From a virus, in the IMG/VR virus record IMGVR_UViG_3300032093_012416, positions 1 through 26,405 of that record: DNA of 26,405 nt; one strand, written 5' to 3'. The position numbers were made by a program, and so were the translations under genes. How positions within the stretch are numbered: position 1 is the stretch's first letter; each line of letters begins with the position of its first letter. The notes below the pieces were generated by a model. That model was not told the origin of the DNA, did not search any database, and saw nothing but the letters and a program-made list of their open reading frames with translations. Of the stretch, positions 10,022-18,100 are shown one piece after another.

Positions 10022-11009
10022 TATACCCTTCAATAATACATACAATCCTAAAAATAAATATATACTTTTTGATTGGTATCCTGGTGGTTGGAATAATGTT
10101 CGGATGTCCTTTGAAGTTGCATGCGTGCTAGCCTATAAATTAAATAGAAAATTAGCAATTCCTTCTAATAAAACAATATATTTGTTAAATAAAGATAATT
10201 TATCTTTAAATGATTTTTTTGATATGGATAACAACGTTGTTGAATTTATAGATTATGATACTGTTTCTATGCTAGAAGATAAAAAAACGATATCTTATCC
10301 GTTCCATCAAACTCTGTATATGTTAGAAAATAATACGATTCCGGATTATTTTAACGGAGAACATATTGTAAATTTACATCATTTAGATAATGAAGTCTTA
10401 TATTTTCCCCATAATTTAATGGGTAATTTTTATCATGCTGTTAATTGTTTAGATTTGAAATCTTTATGTCAGTATGTAGCTAAAAATATTCATTATAAGG
10501 AAGAAGTTTTTAATCAAGGTGAGCAATGTATAAAAAAATTAGGTGACCAAGATTATTATTCCATACATATACGTCGCGGAGATTTTACATCTCCTAGCTG
10601 GATGATAGGTGTTGTTGTTATAGATGCAGAAAAAATTTTGCATAACATACAGGACCTAATACCAGCTGGTTCAAAACTTTATATTGCCACTGACGAAAAA
10701 AATAAAAATTATTTTTTACCTTTTAGAGAAAAATATGATGTATATTTTTATGAAGATGTAAAATCACCAGAAACACCTGAGTATTTAAGTGGTTTGGTGG
10801 AACAAATAATTTGTGCTAGGGGAAAAACATTTATAGGTACCTATGTGTCAACATTTTCATCCTATATTAATAGATTACGTGGTTATATGCAAGATATAGA
10901 TGATAAACGAATTATAAATTTTTCAAGTAAATATATTGATCCCCATATAGATGAAGAAAAATTTAATGGACTATTTTCTAGAGAGTATAGTATAGGATGG
11001 AACTTTTAA
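10002..11009 (+). CDS. GDP-fucose protein O-fucosyltransferase-like glycosyltransferase
   Basis: This 335-residue protein starts inside the epimerase gene with a 20-base overlap. The N-terminal GGWNNVRMSFE (residues 28-38), followed by LNRKLAIP, matches the hallmark opening of O-FucT domains. HIRRGDF at 189-195 is the conserved Arg-rich GDP-sugar motif, and TYVSTFSSYINRLRG (280-294) matches the C-terminal TFSxxI.R signature. The family transfers fucose or related L-sugars from GDP to protein or glycan hydroxyls. Given the neighbouring epimerase, the donor may be GDP-L-galactose rather than GDP-L-fucose; that is inference. Base composition is strikingly AT-rich compared with flanking structural genes. 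The acceptor is unknown; the mucin-like protein upstream is the nearest candidate. Confidence 0.75.
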   Translation: MNKYWNNIPFNNTYNPKNKYILFDWYPGGWNNVRMSFEVACVLAYKLNRKLAIPSNKTIYLLNKDNLSLNDFFDMDNNVVEFIDYDTVSMLEDKKTISYPFHQTLYMLENNTIPDYFNGEHIVNLHHLDNEVLYFPHNLMGNFYHAVNCLDLKSLCQYVAKNIHYKEEVFNQGEQCIKKLGDQDYYSIHIRRGDFTSPSWMIGVVVIDAEKILHNIQDLIPAGSKLYIATDEKNKNYFLPFREKYDVYFYEDVKSPETPEYLSGLVEQIICARGKTFIGTYVSTFSSYINRLRGYMQDIDDKRIINFSSKYIDPHIDEEKFNGLFSREYSIGWNF

Positions 11010-11012
11010 AAA

Positions 11013-11852
11013 ATGACTAACATGAATTTAAACAAAGTATCTTGTGTAATGACAACATATCGTAGATTTCATTGTGTAGAACGTTCTATTGCAATGTTTC
11101 TTGGTCAGGATTATTTTAATAATGAATTAATTGTTTATAACACAGACGTTGATTTTCCAGTTTCTTTAGATTCGACTTTTAATGATGTAAAAGATAAAAT
11201 AAAAATTATTAATAATAACATTGATTTTGAAACTAAAAAACCATACACGAATGTAGGTAGTATCCGTCGTGATGCTATGACGTTTGCTTCTGGAGACGGT
11301 TATATCACCTGGGATGATGACGATATATTTTTCCCTTGGAACATAAGACAATGCTTAGATGGAATACTTAGAACTAAAAAATTTTCCTGGAAGCCAACTC
11401 ATAGTTTTATTAAACAGCGCGGTACAGAGCCAAAATTATTTTATAATAATTTAGAAGCTAGTATTTTAACCTATATGTCTAAAATATATGAATACGGTTT
11501 TAATTTACAAAAAACAGGAGCTGAGCATTTAGGGTGGCTAGATAAAATGATAGTAAATAATGAAATAGCTATTGACGATTATGCTGTACCAGGATATTGT
11601 TTTTATTGGTCGGATCCAGAAGATATTGGAGGGCATAAACAAAGTAATGGTAATGAATTTGCTCGACCAGATAATTTCGAACGTCATAAATTATACACTA
11701 CAGATTTTGCAAAAAGGCCTTTCACTAAAACGAGTTTGAAGGATCATAGGGAAATTTTTTCCGACTTCATTCCAAAATTACAAGAGTATGAAAAAACCAA
11801 TAAAGAATTGTATGACCTTTATATAGCACCTAATATTGAGAATTTGTTATGA
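11013..11852 (+). CDS. GT2-type (GT-A fold) glycosyltransferase
   Basis: The 279-residue protein opens with a typical GT-A strand (SCVMTTYRR, residues 10-18). It has a metal-binding acidic cluster, WDDDD, with D101-D104, after IRRDAMTFASGDGYI, matching the usual nucleotide-sugar DxD region of family 2. The later HxxGHKQ and the Trp/Asp-rich segment are not assignable. It starts three bases after the previous stop and so belongs to the same operon. The sugar donor and acceptor cannot be read from sequence. It is AT-rich like its neighbours. Confidence 0.75.
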   Translation: MTNMNLNKVSCVMTTYRRFHCVERSIAMFLGQDYFNNELIVYNTDVDFPVSLDSTFNDVKDKIKIINNNIDFETKKPYTNVGSIRRDAMTFASGDGYITWDDDDIFFPWNIRQCLDGILRTKKFSWKPTHSFIKQRGTEPKLFYNNLEASILTYMSKIYEYGFNLQKTGAEHLGWLDKMIVNNEIAIDDYAVPGYCFYWSDPEDIGGHKQSNGNEFARPDNFERHKLYTTDFAKRPFTKTSLKDHREIFSDFIPKLQEYEKTNKELYDLYIAPNIENLL

Positions 11853-11899
11853 AAATTTTATCAATAGAAGAACTAAAACAGGAGAAAGTAAATGTCTGA
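11849..11899 (+). CDS. Possible 16-codon leader or gene remnant
   Basis: An ATG overlapping the preceding stop (ATGA) opens a 16-codon frame reading MKILSIEELKQEKVNV. It closes with TGA just inside the next gene, and the ribosome site of that gene (CAGGAGA) lies within it. The peptide looks like a normal protein N-terminus. It could be a coupling leader that carries ribosomes to the next start, or the stub of a deleted gene. No homology is recognised. Confidence 0.2.
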   Translation: MKILSIEELKQEKVNV

Positions 11900-12605
11900 C
11901 GTTTTAAATCTTACTCATAAAAATTTTGGTGGTTATATAAAAATGGGAGATTTTATTGCTGTTTTAAATATACTTTCTTTCATTAGAAAATCTTCTGATT
12001 CAATGATTAAATTTCATCTCCCCGAGTCCGAGTTACAAAAAAAAGAACATGTTATAAAATTTAAAAATTTTTTAAATAATCATACAAATTTTTTTTCGGA
12101 AATTCCAGGTGTTAGGAACTATGAGATGAATTGGGAAATTTGGGGGTTTCGTAAAAAATATGGAGAACATGTTATAATAGATAATCCTCATACACAAGAA
12201 AAAAAAATTTGTATTTTTCCGTTATTAAACGCAAGTTATAACACTCAAAGAAATTGGCCTCTAGGTATTTTAGAAAAGAATATAAAAAAATTTTCTATGC
12301 CAGAGTATGATATGTTCAAGCGAATAATTTGTATCGAAGATGCTGGTTTAATTAATGACATTGATATAAAAAATTTTTCGATATCTACAAACTTTGAAGA
12401 TAATCTATTTCATGCGATGACCTGCTCTCATTATGTTGGGGGAGATACTGGGTTTTCACATTTTACCTCAGTTCTGTCGGACACTAAAGATTTAGTATAT
12501 TATTATAGTAAAGGATTACATGGAACATGGGAAAGCAGTTTTACTTCTCCCTTTTATACTGGAAAAAAAGGAAAAATGGAATACTATGAACATTCAGTTA
12601 TTTAA
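11892..12605 (+). CDS. GT9/heptosyltransferase-like protein (short)
   Basis: This 237-residue protein is preceded by CAGGAGA. The segment YVGGDTGFSHFTSVL (D185, H190) resembles the C-terminal nucleotide-sugar motif of GT9 heptosyltransferases (DSGxxH), and QRNWPLGILE resembles their RWP motif. At 237 residues it is well short of the usual GT9 size of roughly 330-350. It may hold a reduced N-terminal half, or be a GT-B relative with another job. The last 20 bases overlap the next gene. Assignment rests on two short motifs only. Confidence 0.5.
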   Translation: MSDVLNLTHKNFGGYIKMGDFIAVLNILSFIRKSSDSMIKFHLPESELQKKEHVIKFKNFLNNHTNFFSEIPGVRNYEMNWEIWGFRKKYGEHVIIDNPHTQEKKICIFPLLNASYNTQRNWPLGILEKNIKKFSMPEYDMFKRIICIEDAGLINDIDIKNFSISTNFEDNLFHAMTCSHYVGGDTGFSHFTSVLSDTKDLVYYYSKGLHGTWESSFTSPFYTGKKGKMEYYEHSVI

Positions 12606-13395
12606 TAAAAAAATTGAAAAGGATTTTTTTTCACATGACAATAATACCATCACTATCTTTGATAGTTTTTGTGAAGTTTTAGGTGCAAGTTATACTTTTA
12701 GTAGATTAGTTAATAATTTAGACTGGTGGAATTCATCTATAATAGTTAATGGAGATATTATTGGCAAAGGTGAAGATCCTAGAGCATTTAATTTTAATGA
12801 TATTATATCATGCTTTAGTGTAAAATGGGAACAAGAAAAAGGAACAACACCACAGCTTTTTTTATTAAAAGATAATCATTGGCAAAATATAGAAATTAAG
12901 TTTTCTATCTCAGATATTAATCTAGGGAAAAATTGGAGTCCTTTTGTTTACGACGAAGAATTATACTTCATACATGAATTCTCTCCTTTCAGAATATTAA
13001 AATTTCATGAAGGTGAAGTTACAGAATTTTTTGTTTCTGACTTTTATTCTGAGAAACAGAAATATGATGGTTATAATATTTTACGGGGAGGATCTAATGG
13101 CTTGCAAATTGGTGATAAGGTGTTAGGTTTTGGTCATACCAACATAATTTCAGACGTAGAAAATTTGTATTCCATAGTACATAGACCTTTTTTATGGATA
13201 TTGGATATGAAGAATTTTACTGTACAAATTGAAAAAATTAATTATGAGTTTGAAGAAGAATATAATATAGTAGACCCAACATCTTTCTTTATTAAGGACA
13301 AAAAAATGTATTTACAAACTGTAGAAACTGAATTTATATGGGAATACCAACCTCAAAATATTAGAAGTTGCTTATATGAGGTTGATATAATATGA
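12586..13395 (+). CDS. GH130/GT108/GT91-like five-bladed beta-propeller protein
   Basis: A longer frame opens at 12520, but I choose ATG 12586 because its protein begins MNIQLFNKK and overlaps the previous gene by 20 bases rather than 86. The 269-residue product carries GEDPRAF (62-68), KNWSPFVYD (115-123), ILRGGSNG (165-172) and GHT (183-185) in order. This motif order recalls the mannoside-active propeller enzymes: GH130 phosphorylases, GT108 and fungal GT91 beta-mannosyltransferases. Such enzymes break or build beta-mannosyl linkages. The activity direction cannot be told, and the catalytic acid is not certain. It ends with an ATGA overlap into the next gene. The location among glycosyltransferases favours a synthetic role (inference). 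Confidence 0.55.
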   Translation: MNIQLFNKKIEKDFFSHDNNTITIFDSFCEVLGASYTFSRLVNNLDWWNSSIIVNGDIIGKGEDPRAFNFNDIISCFSVKWEQEKGTTPQLFLLKDNHWQNIEIKFSISDINLGKNWSPFVYDEELYFIHEFSPFRILKFHEGEVTEFFVSDFYSEKQKYDGYNILRGGSNGLQIGDKVLGFGHTNIISDVENLYSIVHRPFLWILDMKNFTVQIEKINYEFEEEYNIVDPTSFFIKDKKMYLQTVETEFIWEYQPQNIRSCLYEVDII

Positions 13396-14393
13396 AAAAA
13401 CTATCTATAGTCATGCCCTTTTTAAAAGAAGGACTAGAACCAGTTAAAACTATAACTAGCATTAATAATACTACTAATCCCCAAGAAATTGAAATTATTG
13501 CTATTTGTGATGAACCTGAATATGAACATGAGGATTTAATTAATTCTTTTAATAATGTAAAATTTATTAAAAATTCTCATACGGTAGGTATAGACGCTTC
13601 ACGCAGTATAGGAATTCATGCAGCTACTGCACCAGCAACATTAATAATAGATGGTCATATGCGTTTTAGTCGTGATGATTGGGTTAATAAAATTTTAGAG
13701 GCAACTAAAAAAGAGCCAACTACATTATGGTGTACTAAAAGTTTAGTTCTTGATACTACAATGTCTGATGAAGAATTAGATCCTTTTAAGGATGCATTGC
13801 ACAAAGAACGACATTTTTCAGTGGGAGCAGAATTTCATTTTAATAAAGACCATAATTATCCTTTTGGGTTAATCTGGTTACATTTAACCACCTTTAAAGA
13901 TAAATATCAGGATAATGAAGTTCCGTGTGTTTTGGGAGCAAATTACGCATCTAGCACGGAATGGTTGAAACGTTCTAGATTATTTGAAGGTTTAATAGGA
14001 TATGGTTTTTCTGAGCAGTATGCTAGTATTAAAAATTGGTTATTAGGTGGTAAGTGTAAAGGTTTGGAAGACGTAGGTATTGCCCATATTTTTAGAAAAA
14101 ATAGACCATACACAGCTAACTATACACAACATCTTTATAATATGCTGTTTACAGCATATACTTTATTTCCAGATGAGCTTGACTTTTATACAAATTATAT
14201 TAACTTTATTGCATCTAAGAATGTTTCCAACCCTCAGTTTAATCTTGCATTAGAGATGTTGGAACAACGATATGATATAGTGGCTACTTATCGCCATCAT
14301 GCTTTAAGTATGAAAACCATCAAAGTAGTAGATATGCTTTCACACTTGAATATAAATTTTGAAGATATGTATAACCCAGAAACCATTGAATAA
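13392..14393 (+). CDS. GT27-like (polypeptide GalNAc-transferase-like) glycosyltransferase
   Basis: This 333-residue GT-A protein starts in an ATGA overlap. Its motif series mirrors eukaryotic polypeptide N-acetylgalactosaminyltransferases. It has an A-x-R-x-x-G-x-x-A-A segment before the donor site, then the metal motif D87-G-H89 (in place of D-S-H). Next come a GANYASS segment and an acceptor-loop-like region GYGFSEQYASIKNWLLGG (203-220), parallel to the WGGEN...GG motif. Finally VGIAHIFRKNRPY (228-240) holds H232, in the place of the third metal ligand in the VGHxFR motif of GalNAc transferases. No lectin domain is present. Family members start mucin-type O-glycans on Ser/Thr. Here the sugar and acceptor are unknown, but a mucin-like protein is encoded upstream. 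A general GT2 enzyme with a convergent DxH motif is the alternative. Confidence 0.65.
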   Translation: MKKLSIVMPFLKEGLEPVKTITSINNTTNPQEIEIIAICDEPEYEHEDLINSFNNVKFIKNSHTVGIDASRSIGIHAATAPATLIIDGHMRFSRDDWVNKILEATKKEPTTLWCTKSLVLDTTMSDEELDPFKDALHKERHFSVGAEFHFNKDHNYPFGLIWLHLTTFKDKYQDNEVPCVLGANYASSTEWLKRSRLFEGLIGYGFSEQYASIKNWLLGGKCKGLEDVGIAHIFRKNRPYTANYTQHLYNMLFTAYTLFPDELDFYTNYINFIASKNVSNPQFNLALEMLEQRYDIVATYRHHALSMKTIKVVDMLSHLNINFEDMYNPETIE

Positions 14394-14401
14394 CTTACGT
14401 C

Positions 14402-15952
14402 ATGTTTAATTTAGGATTATTTGGTTCTCATAATTCAGCAGTAGCAATCTCTAAAAACGATAAAGTGTTAGAGGTGGTAGAGGTAGAAAGGTTAGTATCC
14501 CAAAAAAATCGCGGATTTTGGTGGTACCATCATGTAGATATTCCATACAATACTTTTGCTGTTTACGAAATCAGAGATTATTTTAAAGAAAAATATGGTG
14601 TAGTTGAATATGAAAATGCTGTATTTAATTCTGTTCCAGGGTCACCTTATTCTGAAATTTTTCCGGCTAAAAATTATATACGTATGGGTCACCATATGGC
14701 TCATGCCTATTCAGGTTTTTATCAATCTTCCTATGAAGATGCACTGATAATATCAGCAGATGGAGGTTCTGATGAAGGTTTTTTTAATGTTTTTATTGCA
14801 AATCGAAAAGAAGGTATAAGAAAAATTTATTCTGGAAAAAAAGATTTAGCGGTACCTTATGGATTGATTGGACACTACATAGAAGATATAAAACGTGAGG
14901 ATATATACATTGGTAATTTAGTATATGCCGGTAAACTTATGGGATTAGCTAGTTATGGAATACCTACTAAGGATTATATAGACAAATTATATAAAATATA
15001 TAATAGTGAAAATGGTGAAGATATAAGGAAAACCCAAACTACCATCCATGATGTTTTAGGTATAATGGAAAATTATAGATTTTCTGGACAAGAAGCAAAA
15101 AATTTAGCAGCATCTAACCAATTTGTTTTTGAAAAAATATTTGAGGAGGAAAGTATACCTTTTCTGAATGAATATCCAAATTTACCCGTAATTCTTGTTG
15201 GTGGTTGCGGCCTGAATATAGTAAATAATACCAGAATATCGAAAACTAAAGAAGTGTTTGTTCCTCCTAATCCAAATGATTGTGGATTAGCGGTTGGGTT
15301 AGTTGCATCATTAATTAAGCCTGATAAACCTATTGACTGCACATACATTGGACCAGAAGTATGGGACCGGCGTGAGCTTATAAGAATCGCTAACGAAAGA
15401 ACAGCAGTTTCTCTTGACATACCAAAAATAGTTGATTATATTATATCAGGAAAAATAGTTGGTGTGGTTAGAGGCAGGTGTGAACATGGCCCTAGAGCTT
15501 TAGGTAACCGTAGTATATTGTGTAATCCTGTTATACCTAATATGAAAGATATTCTTAATTTACGAGTGAAAGGTCGTGAGTATTACAGACCTTTCGCTCC
15601 TGTAGTTCGGTTAGAAGATGTTAATAAATATTTTGAATGGGACAAAGAAAGTCGTTGGATGAGCTTTTGCCCAAATGTAAGAGATGAATATAAAGAAAAG
15701 TTAGGAGCGGTTGTTCATGTAGATGGAACTGCTCGAGTTCAAACGGTCACCAAAGAACAAAATGAATTTTTATACGAAGTTTTAAGTGAAATGCATAATA
15801 AAACTGGAATAGGAATTTTATTGAATACATCGTTCAATATAGCAGGTAAGCCTATATTAAATACATATAAAGAAGCTTTGTGGGTGTTAGATAATAAAGA
15901 CATGGATGCAGTTTTACTAGAGAATTTTTTTATAATAAAACAGGAGAATTAA
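14402..15952 (+). CDS. NodU/CmcH-type O-carbamoyltransferase
   Basis: The 516-residue protein has both domains of the family. The N-terminal ASKHA-like domain shows GSHNSA (8-13), the H97-H98-x-x-H101 cluster in GHHMAHAYSGF, and SADGGSDEG. The C-terminal domain shows EHGPRALGNRSI (361-372), YYRPFAPV and GILLNTSFNIAGKPI. Family members use carbamoyl phosphate and ATP to put a carbamoyl group on a sugar or antibiotic hydroxyl (NodU on Nod factors, TobZ on tobramycin). Length is near the family norm. It follows the GT27-like gene by eight bases and precedes the oxygenase by two. Likely role: decorating the sugar made by the surrounding genes. No strong ribosome site is visible, so translation may be coupled. 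Confidence 0.88.
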   Translation: MFNLGLFGSHNSAVAISKNDKVLEVVEVERLVSQKNRGFWWYHHVDIPYNTFAVYEIRDYFKEKYGVVEYENAVFNSVPGSPYSEIFPAKNYIRMGHHMAHAYSGFYQSSYEDALIISADGGSDEGFFNVFIANRKEGIRKIYSGKKDLAVPYGLIGHYIEDIKREDIYIGNLVYAGKLMGLASYGIPTKDYIDKLYKIYNSENGEDIRKTQTTIHDVLGIMENYRFSGQEAKNLAASNQFVFEKIFEEESIPFLNEYPNLPVILVGGCGLNIVNNTRISKTKEVFVPPNPNDCGLAVGLVASLIKPDKPIDCTYIGPEVWDRRELIRIANERTAVSLDIPKIVDYIISGKIVGVVRGRCEHGPRALGNRSILCNPVIPNMKDILNLRVKGREYYRPFAPVVRLEDVNKYFEWDKESRWMSFCPNVRDEYKEKLGAVVHVDGTARVQTVTKEQNEFLYEVLSEMHNKTGIGILLNTSFNIAGKPILNTYKEALWVLDNKDMDAVLLENFFIIKQEN

Positions 15953-15954
15953 TC

Positions 15955-16485
15955 ATGAATCAGTCAGAATTTTTTGCTAAACATGGATACGCATATATAA
16001 AAAATGTATTAACTCCAGAACAGTGTGACAACTTTTCCAAGATAATGCTAGATATGAAAAATTCTAACATACTAAGGTATGAAGGAGCTGTAGATAGCTA
16101 TCATTATAAAGAATCTTATGGTGGAAATCATAATGATTTTGAAGCGGCATTAAGAGAAGTAACACCCCGTATGGAAGAAGAACTAGGTGTAAAGTTGAAG
16201 CCTGCCAACTCTTTTGCTAGAATTTATTATAATGGTGGTACACTACCTCCTCATAGAGATAGACAAGGTCTAGATTACACATTGTCAATCACATTAAGTT
16301 CTACACTATCCTTTGAATGGCCATTGTGGTGCACAGATAAGCTAGGCAATCAGGTGCCTATTTTTATTCACAAAGGAGATGGTGGGATGATGTTGGGTAC
16401 TTCCATGGATCATTGGCGAACACCGTTAGTATGTGATCCAGAACAATATGCAATACAAATGTTTATGCACTGGTCTTTTTCTTAA
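15955..16485 (+). CDS. 2-oxoglutarate/Fe(II)-dependent dioxygenase
   Basis: This 176-residue protein follows a good ribosome site (CAGGAGAA). The iron triad is visible as H100-x-D102 in PPHRDR and the distal H153 in SMDHWRTP. The flanking SFARIYYNGGTLPPHRD segment is typical of the prolyl-4-hydroxylase-like group, common in T4-like cyanophages. The enzyme would couple 2-oxoglutarate decarboxylation to hydroxylation of a protein or sugar. The 2-oxoglutarate-binding basic residue is not certain, with R155 or a later residue possible. Nearby candidate substrates are the Pro-rich stalk at 7582 and the collagen-like fibre at 24713, whose GSKGD units have the X-Lys-Gly pattern used by lysyl hydroxylases. 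That link is inference. Confidence 0.85.
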   Translation: MNQSEFFAKHGYAYIKNVLTPEQCDNFSKIMLDMKNSNILRYEGAVDSYHYKESYGGNHNDFEAALREVTPRMEEELGVKLKPANSFARIYYNGGTLPPHRDRQGLDYTLSITLSSTLSFEWPLWCTDKLGNQVPIFIHKGDGGMMLGTSMDHWRTPLVCDPEQYAIQMFMHWSFS

Positions 16486-16510
16486 TAGTTAAATAACTAG
16501 GTAATTTATA

Positions 16511-18088
16511 ATGTTCAACGTGACTGCTTATAAAGTTGGTAACGCATTAGAGATGCGCCCAGCTTCTCCAAAACGTGACTGGATGGACATATCCAATGCA
16601 AAAAATCCGTACCGATGTTTGCCACTTAATGTAGCTAATAGTTTTGGGTGGGAAATTATCAACCCATCAAAATTCTCTGTTGAGTGGAATGGTAAAAGTG
16701 GATCTAAAGATGTAACAATAACTAAAGAATCTGGTAGTATTTTTCCTGACGCACATTTTGGTGAAGGAACTTTTACCTGGCATACTGGATACTTATTTAA
16801 AACGGAATATCCATATGCATTGTATGTTATGGGGCCTCCTAATTTTCCTAAACCTAATGTTATTTCTCTAAATGGAATTGTAGAAACTTTCTGGATACCC
16901 TTTACATTTACTATGAATTGGAGATTTACACAACCAGGCAAGGTGGATTTTGAACCAGGTGATGTTATTTGTCAGGTATTTCCAGTAGATATAACAACAT
17001 TCGATAATGTTAATCCAGAGATACGACATCTATCTGAAGATCCAGATTTAGAGGATAAATATTGGAAATGGCATATTTCTAGAAATTCTTTCGCAATACA
17101 GAAAAAAAATGGTACGGCTAAAGGTGACGCTTGGCAAAAAGATTATTTGCGTGGAGAATATGCGGATATAAATGTAACTAATGGTTGTCCAATACACTCA
17201 CTTCGTACTGATGAAGATAAGGAAAAAATACCACACAAATCTAAATTAATAGTACCTGAATTTAAAGTTATTGACGGATCACCATATTACACACCGCATA
17301 AATATGCTGAGCTATTACGAAAAGTACGAGAGAATGATTTTCCAGATACAAATAAACCTATAGAAATTAAACCATCAGGTGATAACATGCTTATAACATA
17401 CCCCAACACAAACGAAAATACTTTACCAGATATAGCAGAAAAAATAAATAACACAAATAATTTAGTGATGTTGTATGTAACAAGTAAAAATGATTGTAAT
17501 GAAGTAAATGATATTACAACTAACCAAGAAACTCTACAAAACAAAATAAGAGAAAGTTTTGTTGACCGAATTGATTTACACATATTATGTGTACCAGAAA
17601 ATGAAATGCCGTTTCCAAAAATACAAACTGACACGCTGTATTATTTCGCACCAAAAAATCAAAAGCCACTATTTTACAGAGAACGTCATTTAATTCTCCA
17701 AGATTTGGATCATGATATTGAAACTGCGTTTAACATGGCATCAACCGGTGCATCCTATTATGATACCAAGTTTGATGCCAAGACCAAAGAAGGTATTTTC
17801 AAAACTGAAAGTTATATGAAGGAAGATACTTCCCGATTCCCATCAGCATTCAAAATGGCTAGAAATTTAGCCAAGGAAATGTGGAAGACATCCAAGAATG
17901 CAGCCAAAGGATTACCTATTCTTGTGCCAGCTGAAGTTGGTATTAGTCGATTTAGTACTTGTGAAATTTGTGAACATTTGGATCAAGCCAACTTCCGTTG
18001 TACACAATGTGGATGTTTCATGAAGACCAAAACACAATTGGCTTCAGCGTCATGTCCAGTAGGTAAGTGGGGCGAATACGCTGGGTGA
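16511..18088 (+). CDS. DUF6065-like protein with C-terminal zinc-ribbon-like tail
   Basis: This 525-residue protein has two recognisable ends. Residues about 10-220 (PASPKRDWMD, YRCLPLNVANSFGWEI, HFGEGTFTWHTGYLF) resemble DUF6065, a family of unknown function often found near sugar-modification genes. Residues 484-520 hold C484-x2-C487, C497-x2-C500-x-C502 and C515 in a CPVGKW context. This Cys pattern, with C-C-GCF then CPxxKW, is a frequent tail on T4-like cyanophage proteins and probably binds zinc. The middle (about 265-440) is low in recognised motifs. Within it, residues about 310-400 look like a separate domain, and residues about 400-470 are denser in Lys and Ala. The protein ends the cassette, and a late promoter follows. 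Molecular function is unknown. Confidence 0.6.
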   Translation: MFNVTAYKVGNALEMRPASPKRDWMDISNAKNPYRCLPLNVANSFGWEIINPSKFSVEWNGKSGSKDVTITKESGSIFPDAHFGEGTFTWHTGYLFKTEYPYALYVMGPPNFPKPNVISLNGIVETFWIPFTFTMNWRFTQPGKVDFEPGDVICQVFPVDITTFDNVNPEIRHLSEDPDLEDKYWKWHISRNSFAIQKKNGTAKGDAWQKDYLRGEYADINVTNGCPIHSLRTDEDKEKIPHKSKLIVPEFKVIDGSPYYTPHKYAELLRKVRENDFPDTNKPIEIKPSGDNMLITYPNTNENTLPDIAEKINNTNNLVMLYVTSKNDCNEVNDITTNQETLQNKIRESFVDRIDLHILCVPENEMPFPKIQTDTLYYFAPKNQKPLFYRERHLILQDLDHDIETAFNMASTGASYYDTKFDAKTKEGIFKTESYMKEDTSRFPSAFKMARNLAKEMWKTSKNAAKGLPILVPAEVGISRFSTCEICEHLDQANFRCTQCGCFMKTKTQLASASCPVGKWGEYAG

Positions 18089-18100
18089 TATTCTTTTCCA

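Noticed and set aside
12520-12585. Upstream ATG at 12520 for the propeller gene
   Set aside because: It would create an 86-base overlap and add 22 residues unlike the family. ATG 12586 gives a 20-base overlap like that of its neighbours.
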